Below, piece by piece: positions 25,301 through 34,070 of a DNA stretch of 64,000 bases. A program made the position numbers and the translations under genes. The DNA comes from Variovorax sp. CF079 (GTDB lineage Bacteria; Pseudomonadota; Gammaproteobacteria; Burkholderiales; Burkholderiaceae_C). The number at the start of each line of letters is the position of its first letter. Position 1 is the stretch's first letter. The stretch lies in NCBI RefSeq assembly GCF_900101545.1, contig NZ_FMZU01000013.1:62001-126000 (forward strand), written 5' to 3'. A model generated the notes under the pieces. The model saw only the letters and a list, made by a program, of their open reading frames with translations, did not search any database and was not told the origin of the DNA.

Positions 25301-26329
25301 TCAGCGGCGCTCGACGATCATCGGTGCGAGCTGCAGTCCGTTGCGCACCTGCTCGGCCGTGTCGCGCGCCAGCTCGCGCGAGGCGTAGGGCCCGAGTTGC
25401 AGCCGGTAGGTGCCGCGCTCCGCGAACACGTTGAGCGCCGGCGCGAGCGTGGGCAGGCTGCGTGCCACCTGCTGCTGGAAGCGATCGACGCCGTCGCGCT
25501 GGCTGAAGGCGCCCAGCTGCACCCAGAAGCCCGAGCTCGGCGATGAGGCCGACGCAAGCGTGGCCTCGGGCGCTGCTGCCGGCAGCGGCGCGGCTTCGGC
25601 CGTGAGTGGCGGCAGCGCGGCGAGCTCGCGCACCTCCGCGCGCGGCGCGGCGAGCACTGGGCTGGTGAGGGCCGCAGGCACGGCCACGCTGTCGGGCGCA
25701 AGCGGGCGTGGCGCCACGGGGGCGGCCGACGCCAGCGCTGAAGTGCCCGTGTCGCCACGCCGCCATGTACCCGCGCGGATGTCCTCGTTCGTGATGCGCT
25801 CGATCTCCACCGGCGCCACGCCGCGCAGCAGGTCGAGCTTGAGGGCCGCGGTGTAGCTCAGGTCGATGATCCGGTCGTCGTGGAAAGGGCCACGGTCGTT
25901 CACCCGCACGACGGCTTCTCGTCCGTTGGCCGGGTTGCGCACGCGCACGTAGCTCGGCAGCGGCAGCGTCTTGTGCGCCGCCGTCATCGCGTACATGTCG
26001 TAGGGCTCGCCGCTGGCGGTGGACTGATTGTGGAACTTGCGGCCGTACCAGGAGGCGAGGCCGGTTTCGCGCCACGGCCGGTCGTCGGTGATCGGCACGT
26101 AGGACCGGCCCAGCACCACATAGGGCTTGCTGGTGCCCCCGCTGCTGCGGATCGCTTCCACGCGCGGCTCCGCATCGGGCACCTGGCCGAGGCCCGCGGG
26201 CGGATTGGCATCGGGACCGTCGCGTCCGATGCCGGGGCCGCCACGCGGCCCACTGGCGCAACCGGCCAACAGCAGCAGTACCGCGCCGGCGACCAGCGCG
26301 AGGCTGCGTGCACTGGCCGGCCTAGCCAA
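25301..26329 (-). CDS. rlpA: Septal ring lytic transglycosylase RlpA with SPOR domain
   Basis: A 342-residue lipoprotein that cleaves denuded peptidoglycan at the division site. The lipobox is LLAGC near residue 24. The double-psi beta-barrel has GLASWYGRKFHNQSTASGEPYD, VRVRNPANGREAVVRVNDRGP and RIIDLSYTAA. The C-terminal SPOR domain (about residues 265-340) targets septal glycan. The TTG at 26329 is the only start that keeps the whole signal peptide; it overlaps the glnE stop by eight bases, so rlpA is co-transcribed with glnE. Confidence 0.93.
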   Translation of the reverse strand: MARPASARSLALVAGAVLLLLAGCASGPRGGPGIGRDGPDANPPAGLGQVPDAEPRVEAIRSSGGTSKPYVVLGRSYVPITDDRPWRETGLASWYGRKFHNQSTASGEPYDMYAMTAAHKTLPLPSYVRVRNPANGREAVVRVNDRGPFHDDRIIDLSYTAALKLDLLRGVAPVEIERITNEDIRAGTWRRGDTGTSALASAAPVAPRPLAPDSVAVPAALTSPVLAAPRAEVRELAALPPLTAEAAPLPAAAPEATLASASSPSSGFWVQLGAFSQRDGVDRFQQQVARSLPTLAPALNVFAERGTYRLQLGPYASRELARDTAEQVRNGLQLAPMIVERR

Positions 26330-29081
26330 ACACCACCTTCCACAAGGCCAGCATGGCCTCGCGCTCGGCCACCAACGAACTCATCGGCACCTGCGTCGGC
26401 TCTTCGTTGAGCCGCGCCCGGTGCTGTACGCGCCGCAGCTCGCGGTAGGCGGCGGCCGCGTTCGCACCGATCCCTTCGGGCAGCAGGCCGGCTTTCTCGG
26501 CGCGCAGCAGCAGCGCGATGTTGCCCACGTTGGGAATCAGCTCGGGATGCGCCTTCGCTTCCGACAGCACGAGAAACTGCACCGTGAACTCGGCATCGAC
26601 CATGCCGCCCGCGCTGTGCTTGACGTCGAAACGGTCGGCCTTGACGGGACGCGCGGCGCGCACCTTGTCGCGCATCGCGACGATCTGCGCCTTGAGCGCG
26701 TCGCGGTCGCGCGGCGCGGTGACCACGGCTTCGCGGATGCGGTCGAAGCGCTCGCCCAGCGATGAATCCCCCAGCACGAATCGCGCGCGCGTCATGGCCT
26801 GGTGCTCCCAGGTCCACGCGGTGTTGCTGCCGCGGCCGAGCTGGTACTTCTCGTAGGCCTCGAAGCTGGTCGTGAGCAGGCCCGAGTTGCCGTTGGGCCG
26901 CAGCGCGGTGTCGATCTCGAACAGGTCGCCCTCGCGCGTCTTGACCGTGAGCCAGTTGATCAGCTTGCGCACATAGGCCGCGTAGACCTCGCTGGCGCGC
27001 TCGTCGTCGTCGTCGTAGACGAACACGATGTCCAGGTCGCTGCCGTAGCCGAGCTCCTTGCCGCCGAGTTTTCCGTAGCCGATGATCGCGAACTGGGGCG
27101 CTTCACGGTGCGGGTTGCGCACATGGGGCCAGCACCAGCGTGCCGTCACACGCAGTACCGCATCGGCCAGGGCGCTGAGATCGTCGGCCACCTGCTCGAC
27201 CGTGATGCGGCCGTCGACGTCGCGCGCCAGCGTGCGAAACACCTCAGCGTGGTGCGCATGGCGCAGCAGGTTCAAGAGGCGCTCCTCGTCGGCCTCGCCG
27301 GTCTGGCGCAGCGAGAGATGTCGGGCTTCCAGCTCGCGCTCGAACTCGGTGGCCGAGAAGCGCCCGGCCAGCATCTCGTTGCTGGCCAGTTCGTCGATCA
27401 CCCCGGGATGCTGCATCAGGTAGCGTGCCGGCCACTTGGCCGAGCCCAGCAGGCGCAGCAGGCGCTCCTGCACCGCCGGCCGCTCGACCAGGAGCGCGAT
27501 GTAGTTGTCGCGCCGGAGCAAGGGTTCGATCCAGTCGGCCCAGCGCAGCGCGGCCTCGACATGGTGGCCGATCTGCCCCGGGGCTTCGCTGTCGGGTTCG
27601 CGCAGCCACTGGCCGGTGCGCTGCACGAGCTGGCGCAGGCGCGCGCGGGTTTCGTCGCGCAAGGCGGTCACCCGCGGGTTTTCGCACCAGTCCCGGATGC
27701 GTTCGGCAAAGGCCGGCGGCAGCTCGTCGATCAGCTCGCTCAGGTCGACCGGTGCAGGGTTGGCGCTGCCGCCGTTGCATCGCGAGCAAGGCTTCTTGCC
27801 GCCCAGCAGCTTGTCGAATTCCTGCGCAACGAATTCGCGGTGCGCATCGAGCTGCGACAGGAAGAGGCAGCAGTCGGCATAGCCGAGCGTGTGCGCGATC
27901 CAGCGCAGGTCTTCGTCGTGGACCGGCAGCACGTGGGTCTGCTGGTCGTCCAGGTACTGGATGCGATGCTCCACCCGGCGCAGGAATTCGTAGGCCGCGG
28001 CCAGCGCATCGGCCGTTTCCTGCGGCATCAGGTTGGCGCGCGCCAGGCGCTGCAGCGCATCGAGCGTGGGCCGGGTGCGCAGCTCGGGGAACTTGCCGCC
28101 GCGCACCACCTGCAGCAGCTGCACGATGAACTCGATCTCGCGGATGCCGCCGCGCGAGAGCTTGACGTCGTTGGCGCGCTCGGGCCGTCCGGCGCTGCGG
28201 CGCGCGGCCTGCTCGCGGATCTGCCGGTGCAGCGTGCGCAGCGAGTCGAACACGTTGTAGTCCAGATAGCGCCGGAACACGAAGGGCAGCACCACGCCGC
28301 GCAGCGCCCGGGCCGAGCAGTCGTCGACCACAGACTGCGGCGCCACCACGCGGCTCTTGAGCCAGGCGAAGCGCTCCCACTCGCGGCCCTGCACCTGGAA
28401 ATACTCTTCGAGCGCATCGAGCGACACCGCGCTGGGCCCCGAATTGCCGTTGGGGCGCAGCGCCAGGTCGACGCGGAACACGAAGCCGTGCGCGGTGGTG
28501 TCGCCCACCAGCGCATAGATGCGCTTCACGGCGCGCGCGAAGTACTCCTGGTTCGCGAGGCGCGAGCGCCCGTCGGCATCGCCCGCGGTCTCGCCGTCCT
28601 GGTCGTAGAGATAGATCAGGTCGATGTCGCTCGACACGTTGAGCTCGCGCGCGCCGAGCTTGCCCATGCCCACCACCCAGAGCTGGGCGCGCTGGCCTTC
28701 GGGGCCGAGGGGCGCGCCGTGCTGCGCGTCGAGTTCGGCGCAGGCTTCGCGGCAGGCGACATCGAGCGCGAACTCGGCCAGCTGGGTCACGGCGGTGGTG
28801 ACCACGGCCAGCGGCGCATGATGGTCGCAGTCCAGCGTGATGAGCCGCTCCATCACCAGCTGCCGCACGGTGCGCAGCGCATCGGCCACGTTGTCGCCGC
28901 GCTCGCGCAGCGCCCGGAAGGCCTGCGCCATGTGCTCGCGCAGCGGCTCGCCAGGCGGCAGCAGCGCGAGTTCGGACGCGTAGCGGCGGCGCAGGCGCTG
29001 CACGAAGCGCGAGTAGTCGGACAAGGAGGGTGCCGCGATGACTTCGGCTTCGGTGGAACCCGGGTGGGAGCTGGCGGTCAT
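26322..29081 (-). CDS. glnE: Bifunctional glutamine-synthetase adenylyltransferase/adenylyl-removing enzyme
   Basis: A 919-residue GlnE that adenylylates and deadenylylates glutamine synthetase in response to PII state. Both nucleotidyltransferase domains are intact: the N-terminal site in ELNVSSDIDLIYLYDQDG and the C-terminal site in KLGGKELGYGSDLDIVFVYD. The start was placed at 29081 (MTASSHPGS); upstream in-frame codons overlap the divergent gene. Only 25 bases separate it from the yhdP start. Confidence 0.96.
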   Translation of the reverse strand: MTASSHPGSTEAEVIAAPSLSDYSRFVQRLRRRYASELALLPPGEPLREHMAQAFRALRERGDNVADALRTVRQLVMERLITLDCDHHAPLAVVTTAVTQLAEFALDVACREACAELDAQHGAPLGPEGQRAQLWVVGMGKLGARELNVSSDIDLIYLYDQDGETAGDADGRSRLANQEYFARAVKRIYALVGDTTAHGFVFRVDLALRPNGNSGPSAVSLDALEEYFQVQGREWERFAWLKSRVVAPQSVVDDCSARALRGVVLPFVFRRYLDYNVFDSLRTLHRQIREQAARRSAGRPERANDVKLSRGGIREIEFIVQLLQVVRGGKFPELRTRPTLDALQRLARANLMPQETADALAAAYEFLRRVEHRIQYLDDQQTHVLPVHDEDLRWIAHTLGYADCCLFLSQLDAHREFVAQEFDKLLGGKKPCSRCNGGSANPAPVDLSELIDELPPAFAERIRDWCENPRVTALRDETRARLRQLVQRTGQWLREPDSEAPGQIGHHVEAALRWADWIEPLLRRDNYIALLVERPAVQERLLRLLGSAKWPARYLMQHPGVIDELASNEMLAGRFSATEFERELEARHLSLRQTGEADEERLLNLLRHAHHAEVFRTLARDVDGRITVEQVADDLSALADAVLRVTARWCWPHVRNPHREAPQFAIIGYGKLGGKELGYGSDLDIVFVYDDDDERASEVYAAYVRKLINWLTVKTREGDLFEIDTALRPNGNSGLLTTSFEAYEKYQLGRGSNTAWTWEHQAMTRARFVLGDSSLGERFDRIREAVVTAPRDRDALKAQIVAMRDKVRAARPVKADRFDVKHSAGGMVDAEFTVQFLVLSEAKAHPELIPNVGNIALLLRAEKAGLLPEGIGANAAAAYRELRRVQHRARLNEEPTQVPMSSLVAEREAMLALWKVVFG

Positions 29082-29106
29082 AATTCCTGACACAGCGCGA
29101 TCCTCA

Positions 29107-32100
29107 ATGAACGACACGACGTCTTCCCCTTCACGTCTGCTTCTCAAGATCACCGCTGTGACGGCGCACTGGTTGTTGGGTTTGCTGATCGGTGCATGGC
29201 TGCTGCTTGCGCTGTCAGTCGTAGTCCTACACGTCTGGATTGTGCCGCGAATCGGCGACTACCGTGGCGCGCTCGAAGCGCAGGCCAGCAAGGCCATGGG
29301 CGTGCCGGTGCGCATCGGTTCGATCACCGCCCAGTCCGGCAGCCTGTTCCCGAGCTTCGAGCTGCGCGACGTGGTGCTGCTCGACGAGCGCCAGCGCGAG
29401 GCGCTGCGCCTCGCGCGCGTGGTGGCCAGCGTCTCGCCGCGCTCCATCTGGCGCCTGAGCTTCGAGCAGCTCTACATCGAGCAGCCGCAGCTGGAGGTGC
29501 GGCTGGACGTGCTCGGCAAGCTGCACGTGGCCGGCCTCGACATGTCGACCGACACCACCGGCGAAGGCCGCGGCGCCGACTGGTTCTTTGCCCAGCGCGA
29601 GTTCGTGATCAAGGGCGGCACCGTGCGCTGGACCGACGAGCGCCGCGGCGCCGCGCCGCTGCTCTTGACCGACGTGCAGTTCGTGGCCCGCAACAGCAGC
29701 CGCCGCCATGCGATGCGGCTCGACGCCACGCCGCCGGCCGGCTGGGGCGAGCGCTTCACGCTGCGCGGCCAATTCCGCCAGCCGCTGCTGTCCGTGCGCA
29801 GCGGCAAGTGGCAGAGCTGGGACGGCCAGGTCTATGCCGAGCTGCCGCACATCGACGCCACGCGCCTCGGCCAGTACGTGGCGCTCGACGCCCGCATCCG
29901 CGAGGGCAACGGCGCCCTGCGCGTCTGGGCCGATGTCAACGAGGGCAAGGTCATCGGCGGCGCCGTCGACCTGGCGCTGATGCGCGTCGACACCTCGCTC
30001 GGCAAGGGGCTCCAGCCGCTGGTGCTGCGCGCCGTCACCGGGCGCCTGGCCGGCCGCATGACCGACGAGACCCTGGAGTTCTCCACCACAAATCTGCAGT
30101 TCGATACGGCCGATGGCATGCGCTGGCCGGGCGGCAACCTGTGGTTTCAGCACACGCCGGCGAAGGGCCGCACGTCCGAACGCGGCGCCTTGCGTGCCGA
30201 CCGGCTCGATCTCGCGGCGCTGGCGCTGATTGCGGATCGCCTGCCGCTCGGCGAGGCGACGCATAAGCTCATCGGCGGCCTGGAGCCGCGCGGCCTGGTC
30301 GAGCGCATCGACGCCAACTGGCAGGGCTCGCTCGGCGCGCCCGACAAATACCAGGCGCGCGGCCGGGTCAGCGGCTTCGGCATCGCCTCGCAGCCCGGCA
30401 CGCCGAGGGCCGCTGTTCCCGCGGCACCGCGTTCCGCCGCTGCCGCGCCGACGCAGCCACTGCCGCCGGTCGGCGCGCCCGGCCTGCGCGGCGCGACCAT
30501 CGACTTCGATGCCAGCCAGGCCGGCGGCAGCGCCGCGTTCTCGATCGCGAACGGCGCGCTCGAGTTTCCGGGCGTGTTCGAGGATCCGATGATTTCGATC
30601 GACCAGCTGTCCACCCAGCTCACCTGGAAGGTCGACGGCGAGAAGACCCAGCTGCAGCTCGCCAACCTGAAGTTCGCCAACGCCGACGCCGAGGGCGAGG
30701 CGCAGGCCAGCTGGCGCACCAGCGACCCGGCCGTCTCGCGCGGGCGCTCGCGCTTTCCGGGCGTGCTCGATCTGCAGGGCAAGCTCAACCGCGCCGACGG
30801 CACCCGCGTGTTCCGCTACCTGCCGCTGCACATCCCCAAGCACACGCGCGACTACGTGCGCGACGCGGTCACCAAGGGCAGCGCCAGCGTGGTCGATTTC
30901 AAGGTCAAGGGCGACCTGTGGGACATGCCCTTCACCGACCCGCGGCACGGCGACTTCCGCATCGCTGCGCGCGTGGCCGACGTCACTTACGCCTACGTGC
31001 CGCCTGCGGCGGGCGAGGCGAAGGTATGGCCCGCGCTCAACGGCCTCTCGGGCGAACTGGTCTTCGAGCGCGCCGGCATGCTGGTGCGCAACGCGCGCGG
31101 GCGCGTCGTCGGCGCGCCCGGCATCGAGATCGCCAAGGCCGAGGCCCAGATCGCGGACATGGCACATCACGCACCGCTGCTCAAGGTCGACGCCCAGGCC
31201 AAGGGCCCGCTCGGTGAACTGCTGCGCGCCGGATCGCCGCTCGCGGGCGAGGCCGGGCCGACGCTGGCGCACGCGCGCGCCACCGGCAACGCCGACTACC
31301 GCCTGCGCCTGGAACTGCCGCTCGCCGCGATGGACAAGGCGAAAGTGCAGGCCAGCGTCGCCCTGGCCGACAACGAGATCCAGATCGCCCCCGAAATGCC
31401 GCCGCTCACCCAGGCGCGCGGCACGCTGAGCTTCACCGAAAGCGGCTTCTCGCTGGCCGGCGTGCAGGCCCGAGCGATGGGCGGGGCGCTGCGCATCGAG
31501 GGCGCCGGCCGCTATGCCGGCGCCGCCAACGAGCTGAGCCTGCGCGCCCAGGGCACGGCCACCGCCGACGGCCTGCGCGCGGCGCGCGAGGTCGACTGGC
31601 TCGCGCGCCTGGCGAAAAACACCAGCGGCAGCACGCCCTACACGGCCTCCTTCGCGGTGCGCGAGGGCGCCTCCGAGTTCTCCTTCGTCAGCAGCCTGCA
31701 GGGCCTCGCGCTGCAGCTGCCCGCACCGCTGGCCAAGCCGGCCGACGAGGCGATGCCGCTTTCGATCGAGAAGAAGGTCGTTCTGCGCGAGGCACGCCCC
31801 GGCGCTGCGGCGCTGCTGCAAGACCGGCTCTCGATCGAACTGGGCCGCGTCGGATCGGCCTCCTACGTGCGCGACATCTCCGGCAGCGAGCCGCGCGTGC
31901 TGCGCGGCGGCATCGGCATCGGCCTGGCCGCGGGCGAATCCGCGGCGGCGCCGGAGCGCGGCGTGCTTGCGAACATCCAGCTCGCGCGCATCGACGTGCC
32001 GGCCTGGCAGGCGCTCTTCAGCGAAACCACCGGCAAGCCGGCCGAGGCGACCGGCAGCGACGCCGCTGCCGACGACGCGTCCGCCTACTTGCCCACCATC

Positions 32101-33222
32101 CTCGCGGTGCGCGCGAAGGAGCTCGCGGTCGGCGGCCGCACGCTGCACAGCGTGGTGATGGGCGGCACGCGCGACGGCGCGCTGTGGCGCGCCAACATCG
32201 ATGCCACCGAGTTGAGCGGCTATGCGGAGTACCGCAGCGCGCAGGCCGGGCGCCTGCATGCGCGGCTCGCCCGTCTCAAGATCGCCCCCAGCGAGGCCAC
32301 CGCGGTCGAGTCGCTGCTCGACGAGCAGCCCGGCACGCTGCCGGCGCTCGACATTGTGGTCGACGACTTCGAGCTCCTGGGCCGGCGCCTCGGCCGCGCC
32401 GAGATCGACGCGGTGAACCGCGGCGGCGCGGTCCGCGAATGGCGGCTCAACAAGCTGGCTTTCAGCATGCCCGAAGCCACCTTCACGGCCCAGGGCAGCT
32501 GGGCCGCGGTGCCGGGCAGCACGGCCGCACGCGGCCGCGGCGAGCAGCGCCGCACCACCATGGACTTCAAGCTCGAGATCGCCGACGCCGGCGAGCTGCT
32601 CGGGCGCTTCGGCATGAAAGACGTGGTGCGGCGCGGCCGCGGCCGGCTCGAGGGCGAGGTCCACTGGAGCGGCTCGCCCTTCTCGCTCGACTACCCGAGC
32701 CTGGGCGGGCAGCTGCAGGTCGATGTCGAACAGGGTCAGTTCCTCAAGGCCGATCCGGGCATCGCCAAGCTGCTCGGCGTGATGAGCCTGCAGGCGCTGC
32801 CACGGCGCCTTACGCTCGACTTCCGCGATGTGTTCAGCCAGGGCTTCGCTTTCGATTTCGTGCGCGGCGACGCCAAGATCAGCCAGGGCGTGGCCAGCAC
32901 CAACAATCTGCAGATGAAGGGCGTCAACGCCGCCGTGCTGATGGACGGCTCGGCCGACATCGCGCGCGAAACGCAGAAGCTGCGCGTGGTGGTGGTGCCC
33001 GAGATCAATGCCGGCACCGCGGCGCTGGTGGCCACCGCCATCAACCCCGCGATCGGCCTGGGCACTTTCCTTGCGCAGATGGTGCTGAGCCGGCCGTTGA
33101 TCGCGGCCGCCACGCAGGAGTTCCAGATCGACGGCACCTGGGCCGACCCGAAAATCACCAAGGTGCCGCGCCGGCCGCTGCCCGAAGCCTTGAGCGCGCC
33201 GGTGGCGCCCGCGCCGCGCTGA
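29107..33222 (+). CDS. yhdP: YhdP family AsmA-like phospholipid transport protein
   Basis: A 1371-residue TamB/AsmA-superfamily protein (DUF3971 plus AsmA-like C-terminus), anchored by one N-terminal helix (about residues 15-42) with a large periplasmic beta-rich groove. In E. coli YhdP bridges inner and outer membrane and moves phospholipids. The C-terminal signature TMDFKLEIADAGELLGRFGM and LPRRLTLDFRDVFSQGFAFD fit the family. The ATG at 29107 (MNDTTSSPS) was chosen as directly before the membrane helix. A proline/alanine-rich linker occurs near residue 435-460. Confidence 0.93.
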   Translation: MNDTTSSPSRLLLKITAVTAHWLLGLLIGAWLLLALSVVVLHVWIVPRIGDYRGALEAQASKAMGVPVRIGSITAQSGSLFPSFELRDVVLLDERQREALRLARVVASVSPRSIWRLSFEQLYIEQPQLEVRLDVLGKLHVAGLDMSTDTTGEGRGADWFFAQREFVIKGGTVRWTDERRGAAPLLLTDVQFVARNSSRRHAMRLDATPPAGWGERFTLRGQFRQPLLSVRSGKWQSWDGQVYAELPHIDATRLGQYVALDARIREGNGALRVWADVNEGKVIGGAVDLALMRVDTSLGKGLQPLVLRAVTGRLAGRMTDETLEFSTTNLQFDTADGMRWPGGNLWFQHTPAKGRTSERGALRADRLDLAALALIADRLPLGEATHKLIGGLEPRGLVERIDANWQGSLGAPDKYQARGRVSGFGIASQPGTPRAAVPAAPRSAAAAPTQPLPPVGAPGLRGATIDFDASQAGGSAAFSIANGALEFPGVFEDPMISIDQLSTQLTWKVDGEKTQLQLANLKFANADAEGEAQASWRTSDPAVSRGRSRFPGVLDLQGKLNRADGTRVFRYLPLHIPKHTRDYVRDAVTKGSASVVDFKVKGDLWDMPFTDPRHGDFRIAARVADVTYAYVPPAAGEAKVWPALNGLSGELVFERAGMLVRNARGRVVGAPGIEIAKAEAQIADMAHHAPLLKVDAQAKGPLGELLRAGSPLAGEAGPTLAHARATGNADYRLRLELPLAAMDKAKVQASVALADNEIQIAPEMPPLTQARGTLSFTESGFSLAGVQARAMGGALRIEGAGRYAGAANELSLRAQGTATADGLRAAREVDWLARLAKNTSGSTPYTASFAVREGASEFSFVSSLQGLALQLPAPLAKPADEAMPLSIEKKVVLREARPGAAALLQDRLSIELGRVGSASYVRDISGSEPRVLRGGIGIGLAAGESAAAPERGVLANIQLARIDVPAWQALFSETTGKPAEATGSDAAADDASAYLPTILAVRAKELAVGGRTLHSVVMGGTRDGALWRANIDATELSGYAEYRSAQAGRLHARLARLKIAPSEATAVESLLDEQPGTLPALDIVVDDFELLGRRLGRAEIDAVNRGGAVREWRLNKLAFSMPEATFTAQGSWAAVPGSTAARGRGEQRRTTMDFKLEIADAGELLGRFGMKDVVRRGRGRLEGEVHWSGSPFSLDYPSLGGQLQVDVEQGQFLKADPGIAKLLGVMSLQALPRRLTLDFRDVFSQGFAFDFVRGDAKISQGVASTNNLQMKGVNAAVLMDGSADIARETQKLRVVVVPEINAGTAALVATAINPAIGLGTFLAQMVLSRPLIAAATQEFQIDGTWADPKITKVPRRPLPEALSAPVAPAPR

Positions 33223-33249
33223 AAGAGGAAGAACAACGGAGATCCGCAC

Positions 33250-34065
33250 ATGAAAGTCGCAGCCATCCAGATGGTGTCGGCCATCGCCCGCGAAGCCAAC
33301 CTGGCGCGCGCCCACGCGCTGCTGGGCGAAGCCGCCGCCGCCGGCGCCGAGCTCGCCGTATTGCCCGAGTACTTCTGCATGATGGGCGCGCGCGACACCG
33401 ACAAGCTGGCGTTGCGCGAGACCGCCGGCGCCGGCACGGTGCAGGGCTTCCTGGCGGACGCGGCGCGCGAGTTCGGCCTGTGGATCGTCGGCGGCACGCT
33501 GCCGCTCGAGAGCGGCGACGAGACCCATGTGTTCAACAGCTCGCTCGCCTACGCGCCGGACGGCGAGCGCGTGGCCCGCTACGACAAGATCCACCTGTTC
33601 TTCTTCGACAACGGCCGCGAGCGCTACGACGAGCGCCGCGTGATCGCGCCCGGCGCGCAACCTGTCTGCTTCGATCTGCCCTCGCGCGACGGCCACCACT
33701 GGCGCATCGGCATGAGCGTGTGCTACGACCTGCGCTTTCCCGAGCTCTACCGCGCGCTCGCGCGCCAGGGCGCCGAACTGCTGCTGGTGCCCAGCGCCTT
33801 CACGCGCACCACCGGCGCCGCGCACTGGGAGGTGCTGCTGCGCGCCCGCGCGATCGAGAACCTGGCCTGGGTGGTCGCGCCGGCACAGGGCGGCACGCAC
33901 GAGAACGGGCGCCAGACCTGGGGCCAGTCGATGGTGGTGGACCCCTGGGGCACGGTGGTGGCCGAGCGCGCCGTCGACGAAGGCGTGGTGCTCTTCGAAG
34001 TCGACGCGCAGCAGATTGAACGCGCACGCGCGCAGCTGCCCGCGCTCTCGCATTGCGTACTTTGA
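33250..34065 (+). CDS. Carbon-nitrogen hydrolase (Nit2/YbeM-like amidase)
   Basis: A 271-residue nitrilase-superfamily amidase with the Glu-Lys-Cys triad at E40 (LAVLPEYF), K113 (RYDKIHLFFFD) and C158 (GMSVCYDLRFPELYR). The sequence is closest to the Nit/YbeM branch that hydrolyses deaminated glutathione, a metabolite repair reaction. It lies 27 bases after yhdP and overlaps the histidine kinase start region, so it may be in one transcript with both. Confidence 0.92.
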   Translation: MKVAAIQMVSAIAREANLARAHALLGEAAAAGAELAVLPEYFCMMGARDTDKLALRETAGAGTVQGFLADAAREFGLWIVGGTLPLESGDETHVFNSSLAYAPDGERVARYDKIHLFFFDNGRERYDERRVIAPGAQPVCFDLPSRDGHHWRIGMSVCYDLRFPELYRALARQGAELLLVPSAFTRTTGAAHWEVLLRARAIENLAWVVAPAQGGTHENGRQTWGQSMVVDPWGTVVAERAVDEGVVLFEVDAQQIERARAQLPALSHCVL

Positions 34066-34070
34066 ATTCG

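Noticed and set aside
29227..34053. Open frame of 1608 codons on the minus strand opposite yhdP and the nitrilase gene
   Set aside because: It is a shadow of two well-supported genes. The product is rich in A, R, H, Q and D without recognisable motifs.
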